A stretch of DNA of 64,000 bases from Monilinia fructicola (lineage: Eukaryota > Ascomycota > Leotiomycetes > Helotiales > Sclerotiniaceae). The number at the start of each line of letters is the position of its first letter. Position 1 is the stretch's first letter. The stretch is from contig VICG01000004.1 in assembly GCA_008692225.1 (NCBI GenBank), positions 2,647,001 through 2,711,000 of the forward strand. Direction: 5' to 3'. The translations under genes and the position numbers were made by a program. This document shows positions 27,601 through 39,300 of the stretch, piece by piece. Below the pieces are notes generated by a model, which searched no databases, was not told the origin of the DNA, and worked only from the letters and a program-made list of their open reading frames with translations.

Positions 27601-28339
27601 TATAAATATAATTGTAATATAAAAATTGCAAAAGTCGAAACTTAAAAGAAATATTATTAAATTTAAGATTGTTTTATATATTTTTGCTTTTAAAACCCTA
27701 TAAATTATAATTAAACCTTAAAAGTAATTTTTAGCTATTATTACAAAAATACATTAATTTAAAAAAGTAAAAGAGAAATATTTTTAAAACATTAATTATA
27801 AAAACAAATAAATATCAAAAATTGTTATATTAATTTTTATAAATATTAAAATAAAAAGAAAATTAATAATCTTCTAAAAGATTTTAAAGGTAATCTTATA
27901 CGTTTTATGAAATATATTATTATATATAGTTACAAAGTTATCGATTATAAATATAAATTTTATAATAATATTAAAAATTGCTTTTAATTATATTTAAATG
28001 CTTATAAAATAACTATTAATAGTATTTATAAGAGTAAAATTATTAATAAACTAATTGTTGGTTAAATTGAAAAAGAGAAAAAAGTTAAAAATCCATTTTG
28101 AATCTTTTTTATATAATCTTTTTGTAATTTATTATACAAAAATAAATTGGCAATTAAAGCTTTAATAAGCTTATAAAATCAAAAGCTAATGAAGATTATA
28201 TAAAATGTTTTTTTTTATTTAATATTGCTATTATTATAAAAATAATACAATTAATATTATAAAGTAATTAAGGTTACAAAAAGCAATTATTCAAGGCAAA
28301 AGTATAGAAGATACCGTTGTTTTGGATTGTTGTATAGGC
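21611..28339 (-). mobile_element. L1: full-length RIPped LINE-like retrotransposon
   Basis: A 6.7 kb unit flanked by a 14 bp target duplication: TCAATTAATAAAAG at 21,597-21,610 and TTGATTAATAAAAG at 28,340-28,353, differing at two transition positions. The low-coordinate end is a (GTA)5 run, which read on the minus strand is a (TAC)n 3' tail. Long variable target duplications plus a short-repeat tail are the features of non-LTR retrotransposons such as fungal Tad1-type elements. No terminal direct repeats are present. All frames are destroyed, so reverse transcriptase motifs cannot be read. Its 3' kilobase matches L4 in inverse orientation, and its 5' third matches L2 and L3. The tail and duplications set the boundaries. 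Confidence 0.8.
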
Positions 28340-28353
28340 TTGATTAATAAAAG

Positions 28354-30048
28354 GAATATGGAAAAAAATGATTTATTAGTAATACTGCTTTTTCAGACCT
28401 TTTTTAGTAATACTTTTGCTTTTTACTTAAAGATTTAAAAATCATAATGTTTATTTTATAGTAACTTTGCTTTTTTATTTATCTTTTATGCTTTCTATTT
28501 TATTTTATACTCTAAATACCCTTATGTTTTATTTATAAAGAACTATTATTATTTATTTATTGATTAATTTCTCTTTGCTTTTATATATCTTATAATATTT
28601 TCAATGGATTAGTATTATATTCATAATAAATGATTCTACATAAATGAATATTATTTTTCTCAAAAAGTAATATATATAGATATCCAAAAAGGTGTATTAT
28701 AGGTAAATATTAAAGATTTTTAATACAAAATTATTCACTTTGTAATGTATAATATACAAAAATCCAATTTTTTTTGTATATTATTCTGAATCGAAATTAT
28801 TATACTTTTTAAGGCATCTGAAATTACAGTTTTTAAAATATTCTTTATATAATCCAATATTAAGGTTTTCCTAGAAGAATTCAAAAAGTTTTTAATACGT
28901 TTCAAATATAAAATTAAAGCATATTATAAGTAAGAAATGATTGATTTAGAGTTTTATTTTAATATATATTATTTTATATTTTATATTAATTTATATTAAT
29001 TTATATTAATTTATATTAATTTATATATTATATTAATTATATTAATTTATATTAATTTATATTAATTTATATTAATTTTATATTAATTTATATTAATTTA
29101 TATTAATTTATATTAAATTTATATTAATTTATGTTATTTTATATTATTTATATATTATTTTATATTATTGCATATTCTGAAATTTGCTTGATCCATATAA
29201 AATTAATAAAAATCTAATATATTATTTAGCTTCAAGGTTTCAATCATTATTTCTTCAATGATTAAAAGTATTATTGAAGGCGAAGATTCAATATTTGTAT
29301 ATAGTGCTTCTAATGAACTTACAATTTTTGTTCTATAAGAGTCTATAAAGCTAAAACTAAATTGATTGAATCATTTAGCAAATTAATAATGCTATTATTT
29401 CGAATTTAGAATTACTAGTATACTAGTATCTCTAAAAGCCCTTTTCAATAACAATAATAAGAAAGATCGTTTAGCTTTATTACTTTTGGTTGGATATAAT
29501 TTTATAATACAATACCTATATTATCTTTCATTTGAACTAAGTTTTCAATATCATTTTATTCTCGAAATGTTTATACTTTGAATGATCTACCTATAGGGTA
29601 CTAGTAACATCTTTGAAAAGGATTAAAAGCGGAAATTAAATTATTATTCAAAAAAATGAAAGAATATTCTATATGAAAAGTTTTTGTTCATTAACAAATA
29701 AAAATAAAGAGAAAAGGGATTTAAGTTTGAAGTAAAAAAAAGCTCTTGAAAAAGAAGCATTATGAATTTTTGAGATTTCAACATTTGTAAATGCTAAAAC
29801 CGCGAAATAAGATTTGTTTAAAAAAGCTTAAAGCTACCTATAGCATTTTTGAATTTAAAATGGATAATACTTCGCTGTGAAGGAAATAGAAGAGTGTATT
29901 AGAATTAGCATTGTATATATACTTATACATATACCTTTACCTCTTAAAACCCTTCTCAAGGTTATACAAAAGAATTAAGATATTGCAAGATTAGAAACTT
30001 ACTAGGTAGGTTTCTATAGTCGAAAGCAAAAAAAATACCCATTAATCC
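28354..30048. other. AT-rich DNA without recognised elements apart from one tandem array
   Basis: This lies between L1 and M1 copy 5. It is slightly less AT-rich near 29,250-30,000, but no frame stays open and no repeat match was found. It contains the decanucleotide array annotated separately. Confidence 0.45.
28967..29165. repeat. Decanucleotide tandem array TATATTAATT
   Basis: About 20 units of the 10 bp motif TATATTAATT, with a few interruptions (TATATATTATATTAATTA) and decay into TATTATTTTATAT at the right edge. The repeat is almost pure A+T. Confidence 0.9.
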
Positions 30049-30767
30049 TACTTAGTGGCGCAATTGAATATATTTAACACTATATTAAAACGTTTTTAAA
30101 ATGGTTTTAAGCTATTTTAGTATTTTAAAATAATATCAAGCTAACTTAAGCTAATCTTAAAGTAGCTTAAATCAATAAAATAAATTAATATATTTTAAAA
30201 TATCTTGAAATAGCTTAAGATAATTTAATAATTGAAGATTATATTAAAACCGTATCAAGATTATATTAATATTGTATTAAAATCATAATTTTATTAATTA
30301 TAATAATATATATAAATTTAAAAATTTAACTATTAAATCATTATTAGTTATTTAGTTAAATGATTAGAATAATTTATTTAGAAAAAAATAACGAAAAAAA
30401 TAATATCAATAATAATAATAATATTAATAATAAGTTTTTCCATTTTTTTTTTAAAAAAAGTAAGGAAAATCCATCTTTAAAACTTTATTTTTTAAGATAT
30501 TTCAAAATATCTTAACACTGTCTTAAAACAATTAGTAAATTATTGCAACAATATCGATTTAGTACCATTTTAAAATTAGCTTAAAATTAGCTTAAAATGG
30601 TATTAACATTAATTCAAATAGGTTTTAATTACGTTTTAAGCTATTTTAAGCAATTTTAAGTTATTTTAGATTATATTAAACTATTTTAAGCTATTTTAAA
30701 ACCTTCTTAATTTAAATTAATAATATTTTAATATTATCTTAAACATTATTAAAAAAGCCATAAAGTA
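30049..30767 (+). mobile_element. M1 element copy 5, complete, heavily RIPped
   Basis: Runs from TA-CTTAGTGGCGCAATTGAA to AAAAGCCATAAAG-TA. The A-box-like motif of copy 3 (TAGCCGAGTGG) is here TAGTTAAATGA: every change is C-to-T or G-to-A, a clear RIP trace. The right TA abuts repeat D copy 2. Confidence 0.9.
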
Positions 30768-32190
30768 TTAGATTTAGTGTTTTAAGATCTTCCTAAAAAG
30801 CTTTTATATTATAAAATTATTCTTGAAAGAATACTAATATTATAAAGTTAATGATTTTAGAAAATTTTAGCATTTATTAATTTTAGATTGAATAATATAT
30901 AAATATTAAAAATTAAAATTATAGGAAAATAATATAAGCTTTAAATTTTATTAAATAATTTTCAAAATTTAATATTATTTATTATATCAATATATATATT
31001 AATATAAAAAGTAAGAAATTTCAATTTTTTAACAAAAAAATATGCTTATATAATTCAAATAAGCGAATTTACCTTTTCAAAACTTGTAAATCTTCCTATA
31101 TTTTCAATTTTATTATTATACTTTTCAAATATCAATAAAAATATTGAAATCCTAAAATAAGATATGTGAAATTTAGCTTTTCTTTTATTGTTTAACAAAA
31201 TATAATAAGTTTAACTACTTAATGGCGCAATTGAATATATTTAACACTATATTAAAACGTTCTTAAAATGGTTTTAAGCTATTTTAGTATTCTAAAATAA
31301 TATCAAGCTAATTTAAGCTAATCTTAAAATAGCTTAAATCGATAAAATATATTAATATATTTTAAGATATCTTGAAATAGCTTAAGATAATTTAATAATT
31401 GAAGATTATGTTAAAACCGTGTTAAGATTATATTAATACCGTATTAAAATCATAATTTAATTAATTATAATAATATATAGAAATTTAAAAATTTAATTAT
31501 CAAATCATTATTAGTTATTTAGCCGAGTGGTTAAACTGATTTGTTCGAGAAAAAAAGTAACGAAAATAATAATATTATTATTAATAATACTTTTTTTAAT
31601 TTTTTTTTTAAAAAAAAAATGGAGAAAATCCACTTTTAAAACTTTATTTTTTAAGATATTTTAAGATGTCTTAACACTGTCTTAAAACGGTTAGTGAGTT
31701 ATTGCGAACAATGCCGATTTAATACCATTTTAAGATTAGCTTAAAATTAGCTTAAAATAGATGTTAACACCGATTCAAGTAGGTTTTAACTACGTTTTAA
31801 GCTATTTTAAGTTATTTTAAATTATATTGAATTATGTTAAGCTATTTTAAAATATTCTTAATTGATATTAAGAATATTTTAAACATTATCTCAAACATTA
31901 TTAAAAAAGCCATAAAGTATAATATTCTTTAAAATCTTCAATATTAATATAAATCTTTAATTTTTTATTCAATTCTCAATATTTATACATTTCATTAAAT
32001 TATTATTGATTTAATATTGGGTTTTATTAATACAAAATCTTTAAAATAAGTATATAAAAATACTAAATCTAAGATATTTCTAAATTTTATAAAATTCTAT
32101 TAAGATTTTCGTTGAATAATTATAAGTTATATTTTTGCGTATGGCTCTTTTAAAACCTGCTTGAGTATGATTGTTATAATATATCCTTTA
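30768..32190. repeat. Repeat D, copy 2, split by M1 copy 6
   Basis: Positions 30,768-31,215 and 31,920-32,190 together match 14,175-14,880. The left block shares TTTTAAGATCTTCC and TATGCTTATATAATTCAAAT. The right block shares AATACTAAATCT and AATTATAAGTTATATTTTTG. M1 copy 6 lies between. Confidence 0.75.
31216..31919 (+). mobile_element. M1 element copy 6, complete, with paralogous empty site
   Basis: Bounded by TA-CTTAATGGCGCAATTGAA and AAAGCCATAAAG-TA, with flanks TTTAAC on the left and ATATTCTT on the right. Repeat D copy 1 shows the undisturbed site TTTAAC-TA-CAATATTC at 14,622. This demonstrates a TA target duplication and the exact ends of the element. The motif TAGCCGAGTGG is intact at 31,520-31,530. 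Confidence 0.92.
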
Positions 32191-32319
32191 GTTGTATACT
32201 AGGTATGTTTAATTCGTATTTTCTCAAATTACAACAATTGTAGTATTAATTGAATAAATCAATTAGATTTATATATAAGTTTATTTTTCAGTTTTATTAT
32301 TTAAAGTTGTAAAATGATG

Positions 32320-32965
32320 TACTTAATGGCGCAACTGATTATATTTAACATTATATTCAAACGTTTTCAGAATGGTTTTGAAATATTTTTAGTATTCTAA
32401 GATAATATTAAGCTAATTTAAGCTAATCTAAACCAATCTTAAAATAGGTTAAATCAATAAAATATATTAAGATATCTTAGAATAGCTTAAGATAATTTAA
32501 TAATTGAAGATTATATTAAAACTGTGTTAAGATTATGTTAACATCGTATTAAAACCATAATTTAAGTAGTTATTATAATATATATAAATTTAAAAAATTG
32601 ATTTACCAAATATTAGTTGATTAGTCAAGTGATTAGGATGATCTGGTTAAGAAAAAAAATAATGAAAATAATAAAAAGAATCAATAAATAACCTTCTTGA
32701 ATTCTATTTTTATTTCAAGATATCTCAACACTGTTTCAAAATGGTTACTAGTAATAAGTCATTGCGACAATGCTGATTTAATACCATTTTAAGATTAGCC
32801 TAAAATAGTGTTAATATCGATTCGAATAGGTTTTAACTAGGTTTTAAGTTATTTTAAGCTATTTTAAATCATATAAAATCATTTCAAGCTATTTTAAAAC
32901 GTTCTTAATTTAAACTAAGAATATTTCAACATGATCTTAAACATTATTAAAAGAGCCATAAAGTA
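32320..32965 (+). mobile_element. M1 element copy 7, with a small internal deletion
   Basis: Bounded by TA-CTTAATGGCGCAACTGAT and AGAGCCATAAAG-TA. It is about 60 bp shorter than copies 5 and 6. The poly-T/poly-A stem in the middle is missing, and the AAAATAATAAAAAGAATC part leads directly to the TTTCAAGATATCTCAACACT half. Confidence 0.88.
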
Positions 32966-32989
32966 ATTCAATCAAAGATTCAAGAATAT

Positions 32990-34545
32990 TGTTGACAGAA
33001 TTCTTCTCGATTTATTTCTAAGTACTTTCTTTATAATCTAAACAATCAAAAAATTCCGCAATAGCAAAAATACCTATATACTAAGTATTGCGGGTTTTGA
33101 ATGATCTCAATATCTTACAGTAATCGAATAGTTTCTGGAACATATTTTAAAATGCATAATAATCATTATTTCAAGAATTCAATTTGCTTACTTTTTTGTG
33201 TTTTTCAATTTTGTATATAACAAAATTAAGAATAATAGTAACCTGAAATTAATTAACAAAGCTTTTACACTATTCCAATCATTAAATTCGTTAGGATTTG
33301 AAATTTCAATAATTTCAATATAATCTAAATTTAGAAATTTGGAACCCATCTACATTACTTTTTAAAGTCCCATAATCATATCAACTAAATATTTTGAATA
33401 TTTCAATAAAATGAAACTGTAGTTTGAGTTTTATAACTTGAAATTCAATTCTGCAAATGAATCTTTATAAATATTAATACTTGTAAAAAGAATATTCATG
33501 AATATAAACTTATATTCATTAGAATTAATTCTTCTTTTGATATTGAAATACACTAACAGAATATATAGTTAAAAAACATATTATACATAGAATAGTATAA
33601 GAGAAAAAGTAATATATATATTAATATAAAAATAAAAATATGAAGTTTTAGGATTCATATTAATAAGAATAAACAATTGTATTAAAGAGTATAGTAAATA
33701 GAATGGAATAATGAAAAAGAGGAGAAAATAATAAGTATCAAATATTTAAAAGGTTTTGAGTATAAATTATTATATAGCTTAAAATGTTATAGGATATCTA
33801 TTGAAATTCTCTTTAAAAGAGACTTTCAAGAAAAGCTTTATATAAAAAAATACAAATAAAGAGTCTTTATTTTATATTAAAAAAGGATTTTTTGATTTTA
33901 TATAGTTAAACAATAAGCGTATCGTATATCTTTTAATAACTTAGTTATATATGAGATTAAATTAATTATAAATTTACTACTATAACTTTAAAAATCAAGC
34001 ATTTTCAAAATATCAATTACCTATATAGAAATAAATAAATATAATGATTACAAATAGATTTTTACGAATATTCAAGTATGAAAAATTTAATATAGGTAAT
34101 CTTTTATAAGATTTCAAAAATAATCTTACCTTTGTTAAATGTATTATTCTATATAGCTATAAAATTATTAATTATATAGTTGTAAGTTCTATAATAATAT
34201 TATTAAAGTTATTTTTGAATTATATTTAAATACTATAAAATAACTATCAATAGCATTTACAATAAAACTATCAATAAACTAACTATTTTTTCAATCAAAA
34301 AAAGAAAAAAAAAGCTAAAAATCTATTCTAAATTCTCTTTCTATAATCTTGTTGTAGTATATTTTTATAAAAATAAATGATAATCAAAACTTTAATAGAT
34401 TTATAAAATCAAAAGCTTTTCAAAATCGCATAAAGGTTTTTCTTTATTTATTTAGGTAATATTATAAAGTAATTAAAGCTACAAAAAGTAATTATTTCAG
34501 GGCAAAAAAAAGATACCGTTGTTATAGAAATATTATATAAGGTTA
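32990..34545 (-). mobile_element. L2: fragment of the L retrotransposon
   Basis: Resembles the 25.5-28.3 kb part of L1 in the same orientation. Shared anchors include AATCTTTATAAATATTAATA-like and TTTATAAAATCAAAAGCT segments and, at the 5' end, TACAAAAAGTAATTATT then AGATACCGTTGTT near 34,510. It is shorter than the L1 counterpart, so it carries internal deletions. Boundaries are approximate. Confidence 0.6.
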
Positions 34546-35881
34546 AATAAATCTTTTATATGAAAATAGTTAGATTATCTTTTTAATACTAATATTTTTT
34601 AGGCTTTTTAAGATATACAAAATAAATATTATAAACTATTTCTAAATAAAGAATTTATTATAGATCATCTTACTTATTTTAAAAAAGTATAGCTATTTTA
34701 GTTAGATGTTTTCTATATAGTTTATATAATGAATATATTAACTTTAGGCTTTCTGAAAATATAGGAACTAACCAATCTTTAATATACCTTAAATAATCCA
34801 ATTATAATTCCATCAATGTTTAGTAAAGTATTAAACATATAAGGAGTATATTTTTCCTTTTTATTTTTAAAAATCAAAATTAATCATAAAAAAATATTCG
34901 TATTATACTGATTTATTAATAAATATTACTAAATTTATTTAAAACCTCCATCTAAACTTAATGATTTTATATTTTCTATAATATTTTCTACAATCATTTT
35001 ATTAATTGTATAAGGTTAAACAATAAAATCAAAATTAAAATAATATTAATAATTTCTTTTAAAGGCCTAATTAAAATACTAAAGGATTTAAGCATTATAA
35101 AAGCTTTAATGATTTTAATTTTATTAGAATTTGTATATACATAACTAAAGTTAGAATAAAACTAAAGGTTTAGTAATTCTTTTAAATACAATAGTAATAT
35201 AATAATTGTAAAAATACAAATTAGAAGAATCGTTATTAAATTTAAATTTCACTTATAAATCTTTAGCCTTAAGGCTTTTTAGATTATAATTAAACTTCCA
35301 AATGAAATTTATAAAATCTATAAAGAAGAAAAATTTAAAAAAAAAATATTAATTATAGAACTTAATAATCTTAAGGATTATTAATCTTAAGGATTATTAA
35401 GTTTATTTTTGTAAACATTAGAGTAAATTTAAATATAATAATTTTTGCAAACGTTTTAAAAAGATTTTATATTTCATAAACAATTTGAAAAATATTTTCA
35501 AGCTATTTTTATTAATTCTCTATAGAAAATTAAGCATACTATTATAATCGATTTTAATTATAGCTTTATAACTCTTTTAATAATGTTTAAGATCATGTTA
35601 AAATATTCTTAATTTTGATTGAGAACGTTATAAAATAGCTTAAAATGATTTAAAATGATTTAATATGATTTAATATGATTTAATATGATTTAATGTGATT
35701 TAAAATAGCTTAAAATAGCTTAAAACGTAATTAAAACCTATTTGAATCGGTGTTGATAATATTTTAAGCTAATCTTAAAATAATATTAAATCCGAATTAT
35801 TACAATAACTCACTAACCGTTTTGAGATAGTGTTAAAATATGTTAAGAAAAAAAACGAATTTAAAGTTTTAAAAATGGATT

Positions 35882-35895
35882 CTCTCCACTTTCTT
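35882..35895. repeat. 14 bp target duplication of L4, left copy
   Basis: CTCTCCACTTTCTT, repeated exactly at 46,931-46,944. It interrupts M1 copy 8 and marks the L4 insertion. Confidence 0.85.
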
Positions 35896-36045
35896 CCGGA
35901 GGCCATCGGGGCCTGGAAGGGACTGCAATATATGATAAAAATACCATTAAACATTAGTTTACAGCGGCTTTGGCTATATATAGATAACACTTCGGTAATA
36001 TAATGCTTATAGGCTAACATATTAGACTTTTCACAATAGGTTTTT

Positions 36046-36325
36046 TGTTACGCAAAAGTGATCATGTGATCCTACCATATCATTGATAGGGGAATAGACT
36101 GAAGGTCTATTCCGATCCTTTAACAATGTTAATCTCGGATATGTGAAGTACTTCTATGCTTTTTAATCGAAGGTTATACACTATTCTTTTAATTATATAT
36201 ATTTTTTTATTATTTTATAATAAAAATAAAATCATTAGTTTATTTATATATATTATATTCTATATTTTATATTTGTTTTTATTAGTAATTTTTATATACT
36301 TTTGTATAATTCGTTTTTTGTAACA
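36046..36325. repeat. 5' (left) LTR
   Basis: Its first half is well preserved (AAAAGTGATCATGTGATCC, with GATAGGGGAATAGACTGAAG). Its second half is almost pure A+T, with C-to-T changes relative to the right LTR. Ends are TGTTACG and TGTAACA. Confidence 0.82.
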
Positions 36326-39300
36326 ATTATAAGCTTAGTATAGCATTTAATTTTCTATTACTCTTTCAATACATTTATATAGATTATTATTAAAAAAACT
36401 TTATTCTATTTGCTTATCTATAATTACTTATATCATTCAATATTGAATTACGGTTTATTAATCGAAATGAATAAATTAAATAATATTATACTTTTAAAAA
36501 GCAATGTAATACAAAAAGGGTATATAAAAACAAAATTAATCTTAATACTCCTTACACTACAGAAATTTAATAGATTAATTGATTGAACGTTATTCTATCT
36601 ATTTTCGTTATAATCAAAAAATTAATGGATTAAACAAACCAAAAGAATTAATAAATTAAGCAATTAAAGAAATATTATTATAAAAAAAGCGAATATAATA
36701 TTGTAATAATTAATATAGATTAAAGTATAATAATTGAATATTTTTATCTTTAATAGCATAAGTATTTTTATAACTTATTAAGCCTATAAAACCATAAAAA
36801 CCAAAAATATTAATAATAAAGGATTTATAAAAAAGAATATAATTGAAGAAAGTAATCCTAAAAAATAATTAAAAACATATACTTTATTAAACAAATATTA
36901 TATTATAAGATATATAATTAAATTAATATCATTATTAATTCCCAACTTTCTTATAAAGGCTATTTATTTATTAAATAATAATGGAATCATTTTCGTTTAT
37001 AATCCTTTATCTTTAAAAAACGGTTTACTTTTATTAATATTATTATAATAATACAAATTCGATTAGTATATAAACAAACACTACTTACAAACGTAATATT
37101 AAATAAAAATAATTCTTTCAAATAATATAAGAAAATAATTATATATATATTCAAAAACAATTGTGTATAATCTCAACAAAATTAAAAAAATTGAAATAAT
37201 CATTGATTTTCTTAATGCTTATAAAAATCAAAGTTTTTGCCTATATACACTTAAATACAACTTTAATATTATCGAAAACGAATCTTTATATAGATTACTT
37301 TACATACTAAGCCTTTAACAATTATAATAATATAGTATATTCAAAGCTTAGTAAAACGTATAAAATCCAAAAAACAAGAATATATATTACTTAAAGAATT
37401 TCAATAACTTTTGTAAAAATAACTTTAATTAAAATGCTTTTATAAAAAATAGATTTAAATACAAATACCTTTATTAATTAAAGAATTATTAAAATTATCT
37501 ATATTATAAATGAAAACTAAAAAAATATAGAAATATTAAATTTGCTTTTATAAGTAAATATATTAATTAATCAAACAAAAAGCTATCCGAAAAGATTATT
37601 AAAAAGATTAAATTAAAAGTATATAATTAATAATTCAAGTATTTAATTTTAAGATTTGTAAAGAAAAGTAATTATCAAATAATTAAAAAAGTAAAAAAGT
37701 ATTTTTTGCTTATATAATCTTTTAATAATTTAACTTTGAAATTTACTTTAGCTATTTTAATTATCGAATTTTTATTATTTTGCTTATTTTACTCTCTTTT
37801 TAATAATTACAAATTAATTTATTTGGTTAATAATATTTCGTTACTATTTAATAATTTCAAATATACCCCATTTGATCTTTAATAATATAATCGAAAGTTA
37901 ATATAATTTTGTACTAAATGGTTAATAGTAAAAATTATGTATACTATAATTAACATTTTAAATAATAGTAATAATCCTTAATTAATAAAGATCTTGTTTT
38001 TTTAAATATTGTTTTTGTTCTTAAGGTTTTTATATAAATATTGTTTTAAAGATTATTCTTGCAAAGTTAGGAGAATATAAGTGTATAATTATAATAATAC
38101 TTTTTGTATAAATATTATAAAGAAAAAGTATTGTTCTTTGCTTAACTTAATTAAAAAAGATAATCTCCTTGTTTTTAAAATATAAACCCTTTATTCTTCT
38201 TACTTTAATCTTTTTACCTTATTCTAATAAGCAATTATTATATAATATATCCTGTAATCTCAAATGAATTAATATTGCTTATTCAAACGTTTAAAGGATT
38301 CTTTAATTTGAAAGATTGGATTTAAAAGAAATGTAGTATAAATATACAAAACATTTTCGAAAAATAAACATTAAAGTATTTAATTATATTAACTTCGAAA
38401 AAGTAAAAATTATTAATGTTTCTAAAAAAGGAGTATATAGAAATGCTTTTTTATTTATATTTTGTAAGTAAATTATATCAAAAGTATTTAAAAAATAATT
38501 TTTTCAATTTTTTTATAAAATATAAATAGAAATCTTTTTGATTTTTTATAAGATTATAATAAATTAAAGTTAATTATTAATAATTAAAAAGATGTTTAAT
38601 AAAATATTTTACTCTTTTTATACTTTATTAACAAATCATTTGTAAAAATATTTTTAACAATTAAGAATTTTTTATTCTAAATTAATAAAAAATACAAATT
38701 ATTAATAATAGTAATTAAATAAAATCATGCGATATATCCGTTATTACAATCTTTAAAATCAATAGAAATTTAAGAAATAGATTATCTCTAAAAGTATTAA
38801 ATTAAAGCTTTTATTATTATATACTCATTAATTTAACGAAAAAAGTAAAAAATATACAAAATAGGAAATTATTATAAAATAAATTAAAATATATTAATCC
38901 TTAGAAACTTACTTAAATAAAATATAAATGTAAAAAGATTGTTTTTACAATTATTTATTTATATAATATCAATTTATTACAAAATCAATAATCTTTTAGA
39001 TTATTTAACAAAATTCTTAATATATAATTTAAAATTACTTATCAAAAAAACAATTTTATTCTTACTACTTTAAATCTTAAAGGAATCTTATAATTTAATT
39101 AAAACAATATCTTTTTGATACAATTGTAAAATATACTTTTTGGAAATAAGGATCAAAAAGCTAATATACATAGAAAATGGTATAAAATTAATTCTTAAGT
39201 TTATATAAATATTTAATAAATATATTATAAAATTAAATATTTATTATATCTTAGGATTCCATGGTTCAATTATATTATTATTATCATTCGAAATGTAACT

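Noticed and set aside
35775..36020. 81-codon minus-strand open frame
   Set aside because: It spans the junction of M1 copy 8, the 14 bp duplication and L4, so it is a composite of three elements and not a gene.
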